DNA of 64,000 nucleotides from Roseomonas sp. (GTDB lineage Bacteria; Pseudomonadota; Alphaproteobacteria; Acetobacterales; Acetobacteraceae): NCBI GenBank assembly GCA_020249775.1, contig JADCFA010000008.1, positions 186,001 to 250,000 of the forward strand, read 5' to 3'. Shown piece by piece: positions 54,331 to 62,258 of this stretch (position 1 is its first letter; each line of letters starts with the position of its first letter). The notes under the pieces were generated by a model. It saw only the letters and a program-made list of their open reading frames with translations, ran no database searches and was not told where the DNA came from. The position numbers and the translations under genes were made by a program.

Positions 54331-55557
54331 ATGACCAGTATCAATTTGACTGCTCGGATCAACTTCAATGCAACCCAGTTGCGTGAGCGCATAACAACTC
54401 TTGGGGAACAGGTTTCGACTGGACGCAAGGGCAATACCTATGCGGCGATAGGCACGAATGCGCCGAAAGCGATAGATATGCGTGCCGAAATCGCCCGGCG
54501 GACAACCTATCAATCCACAATCGAACAGACTCTGTCCAAGATCTCGGTTTCTCAGGACGTCCTGGACCGCATAGGCGCCATCGCTCAGAAGTTCACGGCG
54601 AATACGGCAAAGCTGTTGGGCGCCGCCAAGGCAGAGGAAATTCAGATTCAGGCCGCACAAGCCAAAGCTGCGATGGTTGAGGTGGCGAGCCTACTGAATG
54701 AACAGCTGAATGGCGAATACCTGTTCAGCGGCTCTGATTCCAGCAACCCACCCATCCCAAGCCCACAGACCATTGCAACTAGTGGCATGGGTCAATCGAT
54801 CATAAACGCTGTTGGTACGCTCAATGGCTCGAATGTGGCGACTGTCTTGGCTAATACCAAGGCATTGGCACAATCAGATAACGCGTCCAATACCCCTTTT
54901 TCGGATTTTCTCCGTACGACTAATTGGGCGACTGCGACTTCATATGCATTGGGAGATCTGGTTGTAAACAACGGAAATATATATCGTGTTGTGACAGCAG
55001 GTGTTTCGGCTGGTGGGCCGAGCGGCACCACCCCGGGAATCCCCGATGGTACCGTCACGTGGGACTGGGTAAAACCGGGGAGCATAGCCGGGGCTACAGA
55101 GTCACGTCTAAACGTGTTAGGCAATGACTTTGAGCGGATTGGATATGGCATTCATGCCAATCGCAACGCGGATATTGTCAGTATGGGGGAAACGACCGGA
55201 TCATGGGCCCGTGATCTATTGCGTGGGCTGGCCAGCATTGCCGGCCTGACGCCAGCACAGGCGCAGCTGGGCGATGACTATACGACCTTCGTCTCGACTG
55301 TACGGAAAGGATTGGAGGCCAGTGTTGATGGCCTGGCGCTTCAACGGGGTTCACTTGGATTGGTCGAAGAGCGGCTGAAGAGTGTCGCGTCAATGCACGA
55401 AAGAGTGAGCACAACCCTGACGTTTCAGCTTAGTGACCTGGAGGAGGTGGATATGGCGAAAACCATCTCCTCCTTCCAAAATACGCAGACACAACTGGAA
55501 GCTTCTTATCGCGCCATTGCGATTGCGCAGCAGTTGAGCCTCACGCGCTTCCTGTGA
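54331..55557 (+). CDS. flgL: Flagellar hook-filament junction protein FlgL with an inserted carbohydrate-binding-like module
   Basis: 408 residues. The flagellin-like coiled-coil ends are intact: LRERITTLGEQVSTGRKGNTYAAIG with DMRAEIARRTTYQSTIEQ, and ERVSTTLTFQLSDLEEVDMAKTISSFQNTQTQLEASYRAIAIAQQLSLTRFL. Between residues about 196 and 250 lies NWATATSYALGDLVVNNG...YRVVTAG...DGTVTWDWV, clearly related to the insert in FlgE. Its codons (ATA, GGA, AAC-rich stretch) look more AT-rich than its flanks. A YLFSGSD motif marks the FlgL D1 region. Last gene of the flgE operon. Confidence 0.93.
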   Translation: MTSINLTARINFNATQLRERITTLGEQVSTGRKGNTYAAIGTNAPKAIDMRAEIARRTTYQSTIEQTLSKISVSQDVLDRIGAIAQKFTANTAKLLGAAKAEEIQIQAAQAKAAMVEVASLLNEQLNGEYLFSGSDSSNPPIPSPQTIATSGMGQSIINAVGTLNGSNVATVLANTKALAQSDNASNTPFSDFLRTTNWATATSYALGDLVVNNGNIYRVVTAGVSAGGPSGTTPGIPDGTVTWDWVKPGSIAGATESRLNVLGNDFERIGYGIHANRNADIVSMGETTGSWARDLLRGLASIAGLTPAQAQLGDDYTTFVSTVRKGLEASVDGLALQRGSLGLVEERLKSVASMHERVSTTLTFQLSDLEEVDMAKTISSFQNTQTQLEASYRAIAIAQQLSLTRFL

Positions 55558-56068
55558 ACCGGGGCGGCTTGCGCGTAAGATGGCCAGGTAGATCAAACTA
55601 AGCTTCGATTCTTGCCCCGATTTTCTGATCAAGGATTGGCACTGTATCAAAAACCCAGTGTTCAAAACGCCTGCGTATGGCGCGGTTTTTTGCCATCACC
55701 GCCACGCTCACCCCAATTCACTGTGATGCTGCTTAGAATTTTAGGCATCCCATCAACCTGTTTCCCGCAATTGGGCGAATTAGCCCAATGCCTAACGAAA
55801 CCTCCGATAGAGAATAACGAGCAATTCGCTAATCCCTCGCCTCACAAAAATTCACTTTCGCAAAATTTTCCAAAACCAGACTGGATTTTTCGTGTTCACG
55901 GAAAGATTAAATCATTAATAGAGAAAATTCTGCGGCATTTACCCAGTTTTTCAGCAATCATTCAATTTCTCCCCTCATGATCACGTCATTCGCAAGAAGC
56001 GGATGCAACCAGACCTTGCGGCCACTTTGATTAGGGCAGAGGTCACGAATGGGAAGGGGAATACCCCG
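55558..56068 (+). other. Flagellin upstream/leader region (511 bases, AT-rich)
   Basis: No gene is supported. From about 55720 to 55990 the sequence is distinctly AT-rich. It contains two mutually exclusive inverted repeats: TTAGGCAT (55741-55748) with ATGCCTAA (55788-55795), and ATTGGGC (55770-55776) with GCCCAAT (55783-55789). I found no sigma-54 element with correct spacing; TGGCGCG...TTGC at 55678-55693 is one base too long. The flagellin promoter could not be identified. Confidence 0.45.
56056..56067 (+). promoter_or_regulatory. GC hairpin enclosing the flagellin ribosome-binding site
   Basis: GGGG (56056-56059), loop AATA, CCCC (56064-56067) immediately before the ATG at 56069. The GGGG arm is the Shine-Dalgarno (AAGGGGA), so the hairpin would mask it. 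FlbT, which in Caulobacter binds flagellin mRNA leaders, is encoded just downstream. Confidence 0.5.
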
Positions 56069-56902
56069 ATGGCTATGAATTCCGTAAATACCAATCTTGG
56101 CTCCATGGTGGCGCTTCAGTCCTTGAACCGCACCTCGGATCAATTGTCTGTTGTGCAGAAGCGTGTTTCCACGGGCTTCCGCGTTGCCGACGCCAAGGAT
56201 GATGGCGGCGCATTCGCGGTGGCACAGGCGGTCCGCGCTGATGTTGCTGGCCTGACTGCGGCAAATGAGCAGCTGGGCGGCACCAAGGGCGTGCTGGAAA
56301 CAACCTTCGCCGCGCTCGGCAAGGTTTCAGATACCATGTTGAAGGTTCGTGAAACCCTTACCCGTCTGGCTGACGGCACGATCAATGCTGATCAGCGCAC
56401 GCAGTATGAAGCTCAGTATACCGCGCTGAAGACTCAGATCGAGAATTTTGTCGCCGACGCAACCTATAATGGTCGTACGCTGCTCAGCACAGACACTGCG
56501 GCGGGTGGCGGCAACATTGTGATGACCCGAAATGAAGCCGGCGGAACTTTCACCGTTTCTGCGGTTGATGGCGCCACGGACCTAGTGATTGCGGCGGCGC
56601 CCACATCTGCGGCGGATGCGCAGACAGCCCTCCAGGCTGGCGGCGACTTCAAGACCGTTGAAGCGAAAGTCGCGGATGCGCTCAATCAATTTGGCGCCGA
56701 TAGCAACTATGTTGACAACCAGGTTCGGTACAATAAGGACAAGATCGATTCGCTGGAAGGTGGTCTCGGCGCCCTGGTTGATGCCGACCTTGCCAAGGAA
56801 AGTGCCAAATTGCAGGCGCTACAGATCCGACAGCAGCTTGGCACTCAGGCGCTTTCGATATCCAACCAGTCTCCGCAGATGTTGCTGAGCCTGTTCCGTT
56901 AA
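56069..56902 (+). CDS. fliC: Flagellin
   Basis: 277 residues from ATG 56069 (MAMNSVNTNLGSMVALQSLNRTSDQL); the frame is open to 56003 but flagellins begin here and AAGGGGA precedes. The conserved D0/D1 ends are present: VQKRVSTGFRVADAKDDGGAFAVAQAVRADV and LQALQIRQQLGTQALSISNQSPQMLLSLFR. The short central domain gives the small flagellin size usual in alphaproteobacteria (Caulobacter flagellins are of similar length). Exported through the FlhA gate as the filament subunit. Followed by a hairpin and flbT-flaF. Confidence 0.96.
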   Translation: MAMNSVNTNLGSMVALQSLNRTSDQLSVVQKRVSTGFRVADAKDDGGAFAVAQAVRADVAGLTAANEQLGGTKGVLETTFAALGKVSDTMLKVRETLTRLADGTINADQRTQYEAQYTALKTQIENFVADATYNGRTLLSTDTAAGGGNIVMTRNEAGGTFTVSAVDGATDLVIAAAPTSAADAQTALQAGGDFKTVEAKVADALNQFGADSNYVDNQVRYNKDKIDSLEGGLGALVDADLAKESAKLQALQIRQQLGTQALSISNQSPQMLLSLFR

Positions 56903-56909
56903 TCAAGGC

Positions 56910-56935
56910 GGCGGCCCCGCCAAGGCGGGGCCGCC
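56910..56935 (+). terminator. Strong hairpin after flagellin
   Basis: GGCGGCCCCGCC (56910-56921) and GGCGGGGCCGCC (56924-56935) form a perfect 12-bp stem with a tight loop, seven bases after the flagellin stop, then TTCATT. It may terminate most flagellin transcripts or protect their 3' end while letting some read into flbT. Confidence 0.75.
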
Positions 56936-56955
56936 TTCATTGCCGGGAGACAAAA

Positions 56956-57387
56956 ATGTCCACCCTAGTTCTTGAACTTCGCCAAGGCGACATGATGATC
57001 GTCAATGGTGCCCCGATACGCTTTCGCAATCGCGCCCGTATCGAATTGACCGCACGCGCGCGGTTCCTTTTTGGCAAGCAATTGATGACGCCCGATATGG
57101 CCAATACCCCGGCCCGGCGCATCTATTTCGCGCTGCAGACCGCCTATATCGGTGATTATGATGAAAGGCGCGCCGGCCTTGACCTTGCCCGTGAACTGAT
57201 CAACGAATTCCGCGAAGCCACAACATCCGAAATGGTACGCGACCTGTTAGACCGCGCCCTGAAAGCGGCCGAAGCGGATCAGTGCTACCAGGCGCTGAAA
57301 TTTGCCCGCCGCGTCATGCGGCATGAGGAGGTAGTGTTGGGCCTTACACCCGTCTCTGCCGTTTCAGTCTCGGAGGATGTGGCATGA
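56956..57387 (+). CDS. flbT: Flagellar biosynthesis repressor FlbT
   Basis: 143 residues, with LELRQGDMMIVNGAPIRFRNRARIELTARARFLFGKQLM at the N-terminus and the helical C-terminal part IYFALQTAYIGDYDERR.GLDLARELINEF. In Caulobacter FlbT lowers flagellin synthesis by destabilising flagellin mRNA through its leader. Position directly after flagellin and overlap of its stop with the flaF start (ATGA) support the call. Found almost only in alphaproteobacteria. Confidence 0.94.
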   Translation: MSTLVLELRQGDMMIVNGAPIRFRNRARIELTARARFLFGKQLMTPDMANTPARRIYFALQTAYIGDYDERRAGLDLARELINEFREATTSEMVRDLLDRALKAAEADQCYQALKFARRVMRHEEVVLGLTPVSAVSVSEDVA

Positions 57388-57719
57388 ACATGATGCATGC
57401 GCATCGCGCCTATCAAAAGACGCGCCAGGCGACTGATCCACGCGAACAGGAAGCCGATGTTGTGCGCCGCGTCACCTGGGCATTGAAGGAAGCGCTTGAC
57501 AAGGAGGGCATCGCAAGGGCGCGGGCCGTTGCCGATAATCGGCGCCTTTGGATCGCGCTTGAGGCTTCAGTTCGGCATCCCGCCAATCAATTGCCGCGCG
57601 ACACAAAACTCGCCATGCTCAATGTCGGGCGCGCGGTGCTGCGGGAAATGGAAAACAATGAGCCTGACCTTGGCTTCCTGATCGAGGTGAATGAGCAATT
57701 GGCGGCGGGACTTCGGTAA
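57384..57719 (+). CDS. flaF: Flagellar biosynthesis regulator FlaF
   Basis: 111 residues. The pattern AHRAYQKTRQATDPREQEADVVRRVTWALKEAL and NRRLWIALEASVRHPANQLPRDTKLAMLNVGRAVLREM matches FlaF. FlaF works opposite to FlbT, promoting flagellin translation or secretion as a chaperone-like factor in Caulobacter. Translationally coupled to flbT by a four-base overlap. The following 134 bases hold no gene I can support. Confidence 0.93.
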   Translation: MNMMHAHRAYQKTRQATDPREQEADVVRRVTWALKEALDKEGIARARAVADNRRLWIALEASVRHPANQLPRDTKLAMLNVGRAVLREMENNEPDLGFLIEVNEQLAAGLR

Positions 57720-57853
57720 TCGCCTTCGGCAATCCGACGCCGCGGCGTGAACCTCTCCGTCCGCGGCTGCCCCAGAGCAACCAAACTGATCGAGCAGAAG
57801 CGGTATATGTGGCGCGGTTTGTCTTTGACCTCGGCCATGGTATCGCCTGACGC

Positions 57854-58900
57854 ATGAGGCCAGACGCCGTCATTCTCGGCATTGAAAGCAGTTGCGATGA
57901 AACCGCGGCGGCGGTGCTGCGCGCGGATGGCACCATCCTGGCTGAAGCGGTGTTCAGCCAGCAGCAGGAACACGCGGCCTTTGGCGGTGTGGTGCCTGAA
58001 ATCGCCGCGCGGGCGCATTTGCAGCATTTGCCGGGCCTGGTGGCCAAGGTCATGCAGCAAGCCGGCATTGGTTACGCGGGCCTCAATGCCGTCGCCGCCA
58101 CGGCGGGGCCTGGGCTGATTGGCGGGCTGATTGTCGGCGCTTCCTTTGCCAAGGGTGTGGCGCTGGCGCATGGCCTGCCCTTCCTCGCCATCAATCACCT
58201 GGAAGCCCATGCGCTGACAGTGCGCCTGCCCGGTCTCATGCCGGGTGGGCCGCCGGGCTTTCCGTATCTGCTGTTGCTGCTCTCGGGCGGGCATTGCCAA
58301 TGCGTGCTGGTGGAAGGGCTTGGCCAATATCGGCGCCTTGGCAGCACATTGGATGATGCGGTGGGGGAGGCTTTTGACAAGGCGGCGAAGCTGCTCGGCC
58401 TGCCCTGGCCTGGTGGGCCACATCTGGAGCGTTTGGCAGCGATCGGTGATCCCGCGCAGATTGCCTTGCCGCGCCCGCTGCTCGGCCGGCCTGGCTGCGA
58501 TTTTTCCTTCTCCGGCCTCAAGACCGCAGTGGCGCGGGCCGTGGCGCTGGGGCAATCACGGCCCTCCGATATCGCCGCTTCATTCCAGGCTGCCGTCGCT
58601 GCGGTGCTCGCGGATCGCGCTGCCCATGCGCTGGATATGGCACCGGATGTGACGGCGCTCGTGGTGGCCGGCGGGGTGGCCGCCAATGGCGCGGTGCGCG
58701 CCGCGCTTGCAGATTTGGCGGCAGCCAGAGGTCTGCCCATGCTGGCTCCGCCACTGCGATACTGCACCGATAATGCCGTTATGGTGGCTTGGGCAGGAAT
58801 CGAGCGGCTGCGCTACGGCTCATCGGACCCATTTTCGCATTGCCCCCGCCCGCGATGGCCGCTTGCGGAATTGGTGCCGCCAACGCAGGCGGCGTTCTAG
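57854..58900 (+). CDS. tsaD: tRNA N6-adenosine threonylcarbamoyltransferase TsaD
   Basis: 348 residues. TsaD transfers the threonylcarbamoyl group to A37 of ANN-decoding tRNAs. The ASKHA-fold motifs are clear: ILGIESSCDETAAAVL, GGVVPEIAARAHL, ATAGPGLIGGLIVGASFAKGVAL, the iron ligands His115 and His119 (NHLEAHA), LSGGHCQCV and LVVAGGVAANGAVR. The usual third ligand Asp is in the YCTDNAVMVAW block. ATG at 57854. The neighbouring hemC or gpsA seen in many relatives is not present here. Confidence 0.97.
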   Translation: MRPDAVILGIESSCDETAAAVLRADGTILAEAVFSQQQEHAAFGGVVPEIAARAHLQHLPGLVAKVMQQAGIGYAGLNAVAATAGPGLIGGLIVGASFAKGVALAHGLPFLAINHLEAHALTVRLPGLMPGGPPGFPYLLLLLSGGHCQCVLVEGLGQYRRLGSTLDDAVGEAFDKAAKLLGLPWPGGPHLERLAAIGDPAQIALPRPLLGRPGCDFSFSGLKTAVARAVALGQSRPSDIAASFQAAVAAVLADRAAHALDMAPDVTALVVAGGVAANGAVRAALADLAAARGLPMLAPPLRYCTDNAVMVAWAGIERLRYGSSDPFSHCPRPRWPLAELVPPTQAAF

Positions 58901-58977
58901 TAATGCGCTTCACGCTGACCTTTCCCAAGGCAAAACTTCCCCCGCGCATCACTAACCCTTTATTTGGTGGGCCGATC

Positions 58978-59020
58978 CACGCTTCTGTCGGGAACCGACA
59001 GCAGCGACCGGACCACTAGC
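58978..59020 (+). repeat. Dispersed 43-bp repeat, copy 2
   Basis: Second copy of the element at 39492-39534 (37/43 identical by eye). This copy has a perfect hairpin CTGTCGG-GAA-CCGACAG (58985-59001). It lies in the 200-base gap between tsaD and the amidotransferase gene. Confidence 0.75.
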
Positions 59021-59100
59021 GCGTTTTCCGTTCACATGCGTTTGCCGCAAACGCACTCCCGCGCGTTTTCCTTTACCCTGAAATACCCTAAAGCTGCGCC

Positions 59101-59817
59101 ATGAGATCCCTTCCCCTGATTGGTGTGACCCTCGATTCCGAAGAGGCCGGCGGCTGGTCCAAGCTGCCCTGGTATGCGCTGCGGCGGAATTATTTCTCGG
59201 CCATTGTCGCGGCGGGGGGCTTGCCCGTGGCGCTACCGCATCACCCCGAAATGGCGGAAGCCTATCTGGAGGAGGTGGATGGGCTGATGGTGACCGGCGG
59301 CGCCTTTGATGTGGACCCAGCGCTTTGGGGCGGCGGTGCGCCGCATCCGAAAGTTACACTGAAGCCGGGTCGGACGGATTTCGAAATGGCCGCAACCCGC
59401 GCCGCGCTTTCGCGCGACAAGCCCGTACTTGGCATTTGCGGCGGGCAGCAATTGCTGGCGGTGGCGCTTGGTGGGCGCCTTATTCAGCACATCCCGGACG
59501 AAGTGCCGGGCGCTTTGGCGCATGAACAGCCCAATCCGCGTACCGAACCAGGGCATGAGGTGACCATCGCTGAAGGCACCTTACTGTCGCGCATTATCGG
59601 CAAGCCGCGCATGGCGGTGAATTCTGCGCATCACCAGGCGGTGGCGAGCATTGGCGATGGCGGCGTGGTGAATGCGCTGGCCCCCGATGGCGTGATCGAG
59701 GGTATTGAACACCCCGGCTACCGCTTCGCCCTTGGTGTGCAATGGCACCCGGAATATGCCGTTGATCCCGATGATCCGGCGATTTTCCGCGCCTTCATCG
59801 CGGCCTGCCGCGCATGA
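59101..59817 (+). CDS. Class I glutamine amidotransferase-like hydrolase (gamma-glutamyl-GABA hydrolase family)
   Basis: 238 residues of the PuuD/peptidase C26 family. Visible are PLIGVTLDSEE, VDGLMVTGGAFDVDP, the nucleophile Cys113 in LGICGGQQLLAVALGG, VNSAHHQAV and the catalytic His in GVQWHPEYA. It would hydrolyse a gamma-glutamyl amide such as gamma-glutamyl-GABA; the actual substrate is not certain as no putrescine genes are adjacent. The stop overlaps the next gene by four bases, which links it to rRNA-modifying genes. Confidence 0.88.
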   Translation: MRSLPLIGVTLDSEEAGGWSKLPWYALRRNYFSAIVAAGGLPVALPHHPEMAEAYLEEVDGLMVTGGAFDVDPALWGGGAPHPKVTLKPGRTDFEMAATRAALSRDKPVLGICGGQQLLAVALGGRLIQHIPDEVPGALAHEQPNPRTEPGHEVTIAEGTLLSRIIGKPRMAVNSAHHQAVASIGDGGVVNALAPDGVIEGIEHPGYRFALGVQWHPEYAVDPDDPAIFRAFIAACRA

Positions 59818-60680
59818 GTGACGAAGAAGAAGCCGATGGCCCGCGCGGCGAACGCATTGCGAAATTCCTCGCGCGCGCCGGTGTGGCTTCCCGCCGTGAT
59901 GCGGAAAAGCTGATCGCGGAAGGGCTGGTCAGGCTTGGCGGCAAGCTGGTGACCAGCCCCGCCACTTTCGTCTCTCCGGGTGATCAGATCAGCGTCAATG
60001 GCAAGCCCATTGCCGCGCCGGAACGCACCCGGCTGTTTCGTTACCACAAGCCAACAGGTTTTGTGACAACACATCGCGATCCGGAAGGCCGGCCTACAGT
60101 ATTTGCCAATCTGCCGCAGGGCGTGCCGCGGCTGGTTTCGGTTGGGCGGCTTGATCTGACCAGCGAAGGGCTATTGCTGCTGACCAATGATGGCGCGCTG
60201 GCGCGGAAGCTGGAATTGCCGGCCAATGGCTGGGTCAGGCGCTATCGTGTGCGCGTGCATGGCAAGGTGGATGAACGCGCCCTGGCCGCGCTTGCGCGCG
60301 GGGTTACGGTGGAAGGTGTCGCTTACGGTCCGATCGAAGCCGGGCTTGATGCGCGCATGGGCACCAATGCCTGGCTGACGGTGGCTCTGCGTGAAGGCAA
60401 GAACCGCGAAGTGCGCAAAGTCATGGCGCATCTTGGCCTTGCGGTAACGCGCCTGATCCGCACCGCCTATGGCCCCTTCCAATTGGGCGCCCTGCCCCGC
60501 GGCGCGGCGGAAGAAGTGAATGCCAAGGTTTTGCGTGAGCAATTGGGCCTGGACGCACCAAAGCGCGGACGCGAAACGGTGGCGGAACCGGAAGCACCTG
60601 AAGTGGCAGAGGCAAAACCGCAACGCCCGCCCCGCGCGCGCCATGCCGGGCCGCAAACGCCGCGTCGCGGCAAGGGCTGA
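59814..60680 (+). CDS. rluB: RluB/RsuA-family rRNA pseudouridine synthase
   Basis: 288 residues. The N-terminal S4 domain (ERIAKFLARAGVASRRDAEKLIAEGLVRLGG) binds RNA. The catalytic Asp is in SVGRLDLTSEGLLLLTNDGALARKLELPANG, followed by KVDERALAALARGVTVEG and EGKNREVRKVMAHLGLAVTRLIR. It is of the RluB type that modifies 23S rRNA; RsuA/RluE specificity cannot be excluded by reading. A basic Pro/Arg-rich tail (about 245-288) ends the protein. The stop overlaps the rsmD start by one base. Confidence 0.92.
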   Translation: MSDEEEADGPRGERIAKFLARAGVASRRDAEKLIAEGLVRLGGKLVTSPATFVSPGDQISVNGKPIAAPERTRLFRYHKPTGFVTTHRDPEGRPTVFANLPQGVPRLVSVGRLDLTSEGLLLLTNDGALARKLELPANGWVRRYRVRVHGKVDERALAALARGVTVEGVAYGPIEAGLDARMGTNAWLTVALREGKNREVRKVMAHLGLAVTRLIRTAYGPFQLGALPRGAAEEVNAKVLREQLGLDAPKRGRETVAEPEAPEVAEAKPQRPPRARHAGPQTPRRGKG

Positions 60681-61261
60681 TGCGCATCATCGCCGGGCGC
60701 TGGAAGGGGCGCGCGCTCATTGCCCCGCCGGGCCTCACCACACGCCCGACCAGTGACCGTGCCCGGCAGGCGATCTTTGATCAGCTTTGGCACGCGCCCT
60801 GGGCCGGGCGCGACGCCGTGGAAAACGCGACCGTGCTGGATGGCTTCGCCGGCACTGGCGCCATGGGTCTTGAAGCGCTTTCGCGCGGCGCGGCGCGAGT
60901 CTTTTTCCTGGAACAGGATCGCGCCGCACTTCAGGCGCTGCGCGCCAATATCGCTGGCTGCAAGGCTGAAGATGCCTGCCGGGTGATTGCGGGGGATGTC
61001 ACCGCGCCGCCACCGGCGGCCACGCCATGCAGCCTGGTGTTTCTCGACCCACCCTATGGCAAGGGGTTGGTGCCGCGCGCCCTGGCCGCCTTGCAGGCCA
61101 AGGGCTGGATTGCGCCCGGCGCGCTGATCATTGCCGAGACCGGCCGCGATGAAGAAGCGGTGATGCCCGCTGGTTTCAAGGTGATCTCCACGCGTGATCA
61201 CGGCGCCGCGCGGCTTTCTGCGGTGCGCGCGGCGACGCATTGCGGAGATGCCGCATCCTGA
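60680..61261 (+). CDS. rsmD: 16S rRNA (guanine(966)-N2)-methyltransferase RsmD
   Basis: 193 residues. RIIAGRWKGRALIAPPGLTTRPTSDRARQAIFDQL is the typical N-terminus. The SAM-binding motif is VLDGFAGTGAMGLEALSRGAARVFFLEQD, and the catalytic motif is FLDPPYGKGL. It methylates G966 in assembling 30S subunits. ATG at 60680 shares one base with the preceding stop (TGATG), so the pair is translationally coupled. Confidence 0.96.
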   Translation: MRIIAGRWKGRALIAPPGLTTRPTSDRARQAIFDQLWHAPWAGRDAVENATVLDGFAGTGAMGLEALSRGAARVFFLEQDRAALQALRANIAGCKAEDACRVIAGDVTAPPPAATPCSLVFLDPPYGKGLVPRALAALQAKGWIAPGALIIAETGRDEEAVMPAGFKVISTRDHGAARLSAVRAATHCGDAAS

Positions 61262-61265
61262 TAGG

Positions 61266-61284
61266 CTCCCCCGAAATCGGGGAG
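61266..61284 (+). promoter_or_regulatory. Hairpin overlapping the ribosome site of the first Bug/TctC gene
   Basis: CTCCCC (61266-61271) pairs with GGGGAG (61279-61284). The GGGGAGG right arm is also the Shine-Dalgarno for the ATG at 61292. It could end rsmD transcription or mask translation of the binding protein. Confidence 0.4.
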
Positions 61285-61291
61285 GAAGATC

Positions 61292-62245
61292 ATGCGTCAT
61301 CTGCTGCTTGCTGGGCTGGCCGCCCTTACGCTTTCTGGCCCTGCCCTGGCGCAGGACCGCACCGTGCGGGTGATTAGCGGTTTCGCCGCCGGCGGTGCGG
61401 GCGATTTGATGGCCCGCTTCATTGCTGAATATGCCGCGCCGCATTTACCTGCGCGCGGCGTTGTCGAAAATCGCACGGGCGCCAATGGGCTGATTGCTGC
61501 CGAATTGGTGGCGCGCAGCGCGCCGGATGGCGCGACCGTTTTGCAATGCCCCATGGGCACCATGACCATCACGCCCAATCTGCCGGGCGCGAGCCTGCCG
61601 GTTGATCCGCGCACGGAAATGACCGGGATCGCGAATGTGGCGCTTTCCACCTATGGATTGGTCGTGGCAGCTAATGGGCCGCATAAGGATGTGGCGGGCT
61701 TGCTCGCCGCCGCGCGCGCCAAGCCGGGCGGGTTATCCTATGCCTCGGCCGGCGTTGGTTCGGCGCAGCATCTTTCCGTGGAATTGCTCAAATCCAAGAC
61801 CGGGCTTGATATTGTGCATATCCCCTATCGCGGGGCGACGCCGGCGATTGTGGATATTCTTGGCGGGCGCGCGGATTTCATGATCACCAATCTTGGCGAT
61901 GTGATGCGCCAGATTCAGGGCGGCGAATTGCGTCTGCTGGCGCTTGGCGACAATGCGGGATCGCCCTTGTTCCCGCAGGCACGTCCGATTTCCGATTGGG
62001 TCCCGGGTCTTGAAATGGCCGGCTGGTTCGGCCTTTGTGGCCCGCGCGCCATCACCGCCGATGCGGCGCGCGCCTGGGTAGAGGCCATCCGCAAGGGCCT
62101 TGAAAATCCAACCTTTCGGCAGAGGCTGCTCGACTCCGGCCTGACGCCTAATTTCGAGGATATGGCGACATTCAACCGCCGCATTGCCGGCGATCTGCAA
62201 TCCTGGGCTGAGGTCATTCGCACCGCTGGCGTGAAAGCCGATTGA
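61292..62245 (+). CDS. Bug/TctC-family tripartite tricarboxylate transporter binding protein
   Basis: 317 residues with a Sec signal (MRHLLLAGLAALTLSGPALAQ). The mature part shows the Bug pattern VRVISGFAAGGAGDLMARFIAEY, VENRTGANGLIAAELVARSAPDGATV, LSYASAGVGSAQHLSVELLKSKTGLDIVHIPYRGATPAIVDILGGRADFM. These periplasmic proteins bind carboxylates for TctAB-type permeases; no tctA or tctB is in the window. GGGGAGG precedes ATG 61292, inside a hairpin. Confidence 0.9.
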   Translation: MRHLLLAGLAALTLSGPALAQDRTVRVISGFAAGGAGDLMARFIAEYAAPHLPARGVVENRTGANGLIAAELVARSAPDGATVLQCPMGTMTITPNLPGASLPVDPRTEMTGIANVALSTYGLVVAANGPHKDVAGLLAAARAKPGGLSYASAGVGSAQHLSVELLKSKTGLDIVHIPYRGATPAIVDILGGRADFMITNLGDVMRQIQGGELRLLALGDNAGSPLFPQARPISDWVPGLEMAGWFGLCGPRAITADAARAWVEAIRKGLENPTFRQRLLDSGLTPNFEDMATFNRRIAGDLQSWAEVIRTAGVKAD

Positions 62246-62258
62246 AGGGGCAAATACT

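Noticed and set aside
55678-55693. TGGCGCG...TTGC as a flagellin sigma-54 promoter
   Set aside because: The GG-GC spacing is eleven rather than ten bases, and it lies about 375 bases from the start codon.
55907-55918. TTAA-N4-TTAA upstream of flagellin as a CtrA site
   Set aside because: CtrA sites need a seven-base spacer; here it is four.
57587-58555. 322-residue minus-strand ORF across the flaF-tsaD gap
   Set aside because: Overlaps tsaD and flaF on the other strand and shows no motif; the apparent MAEVKDKPRH start has no support beyond the open frame.
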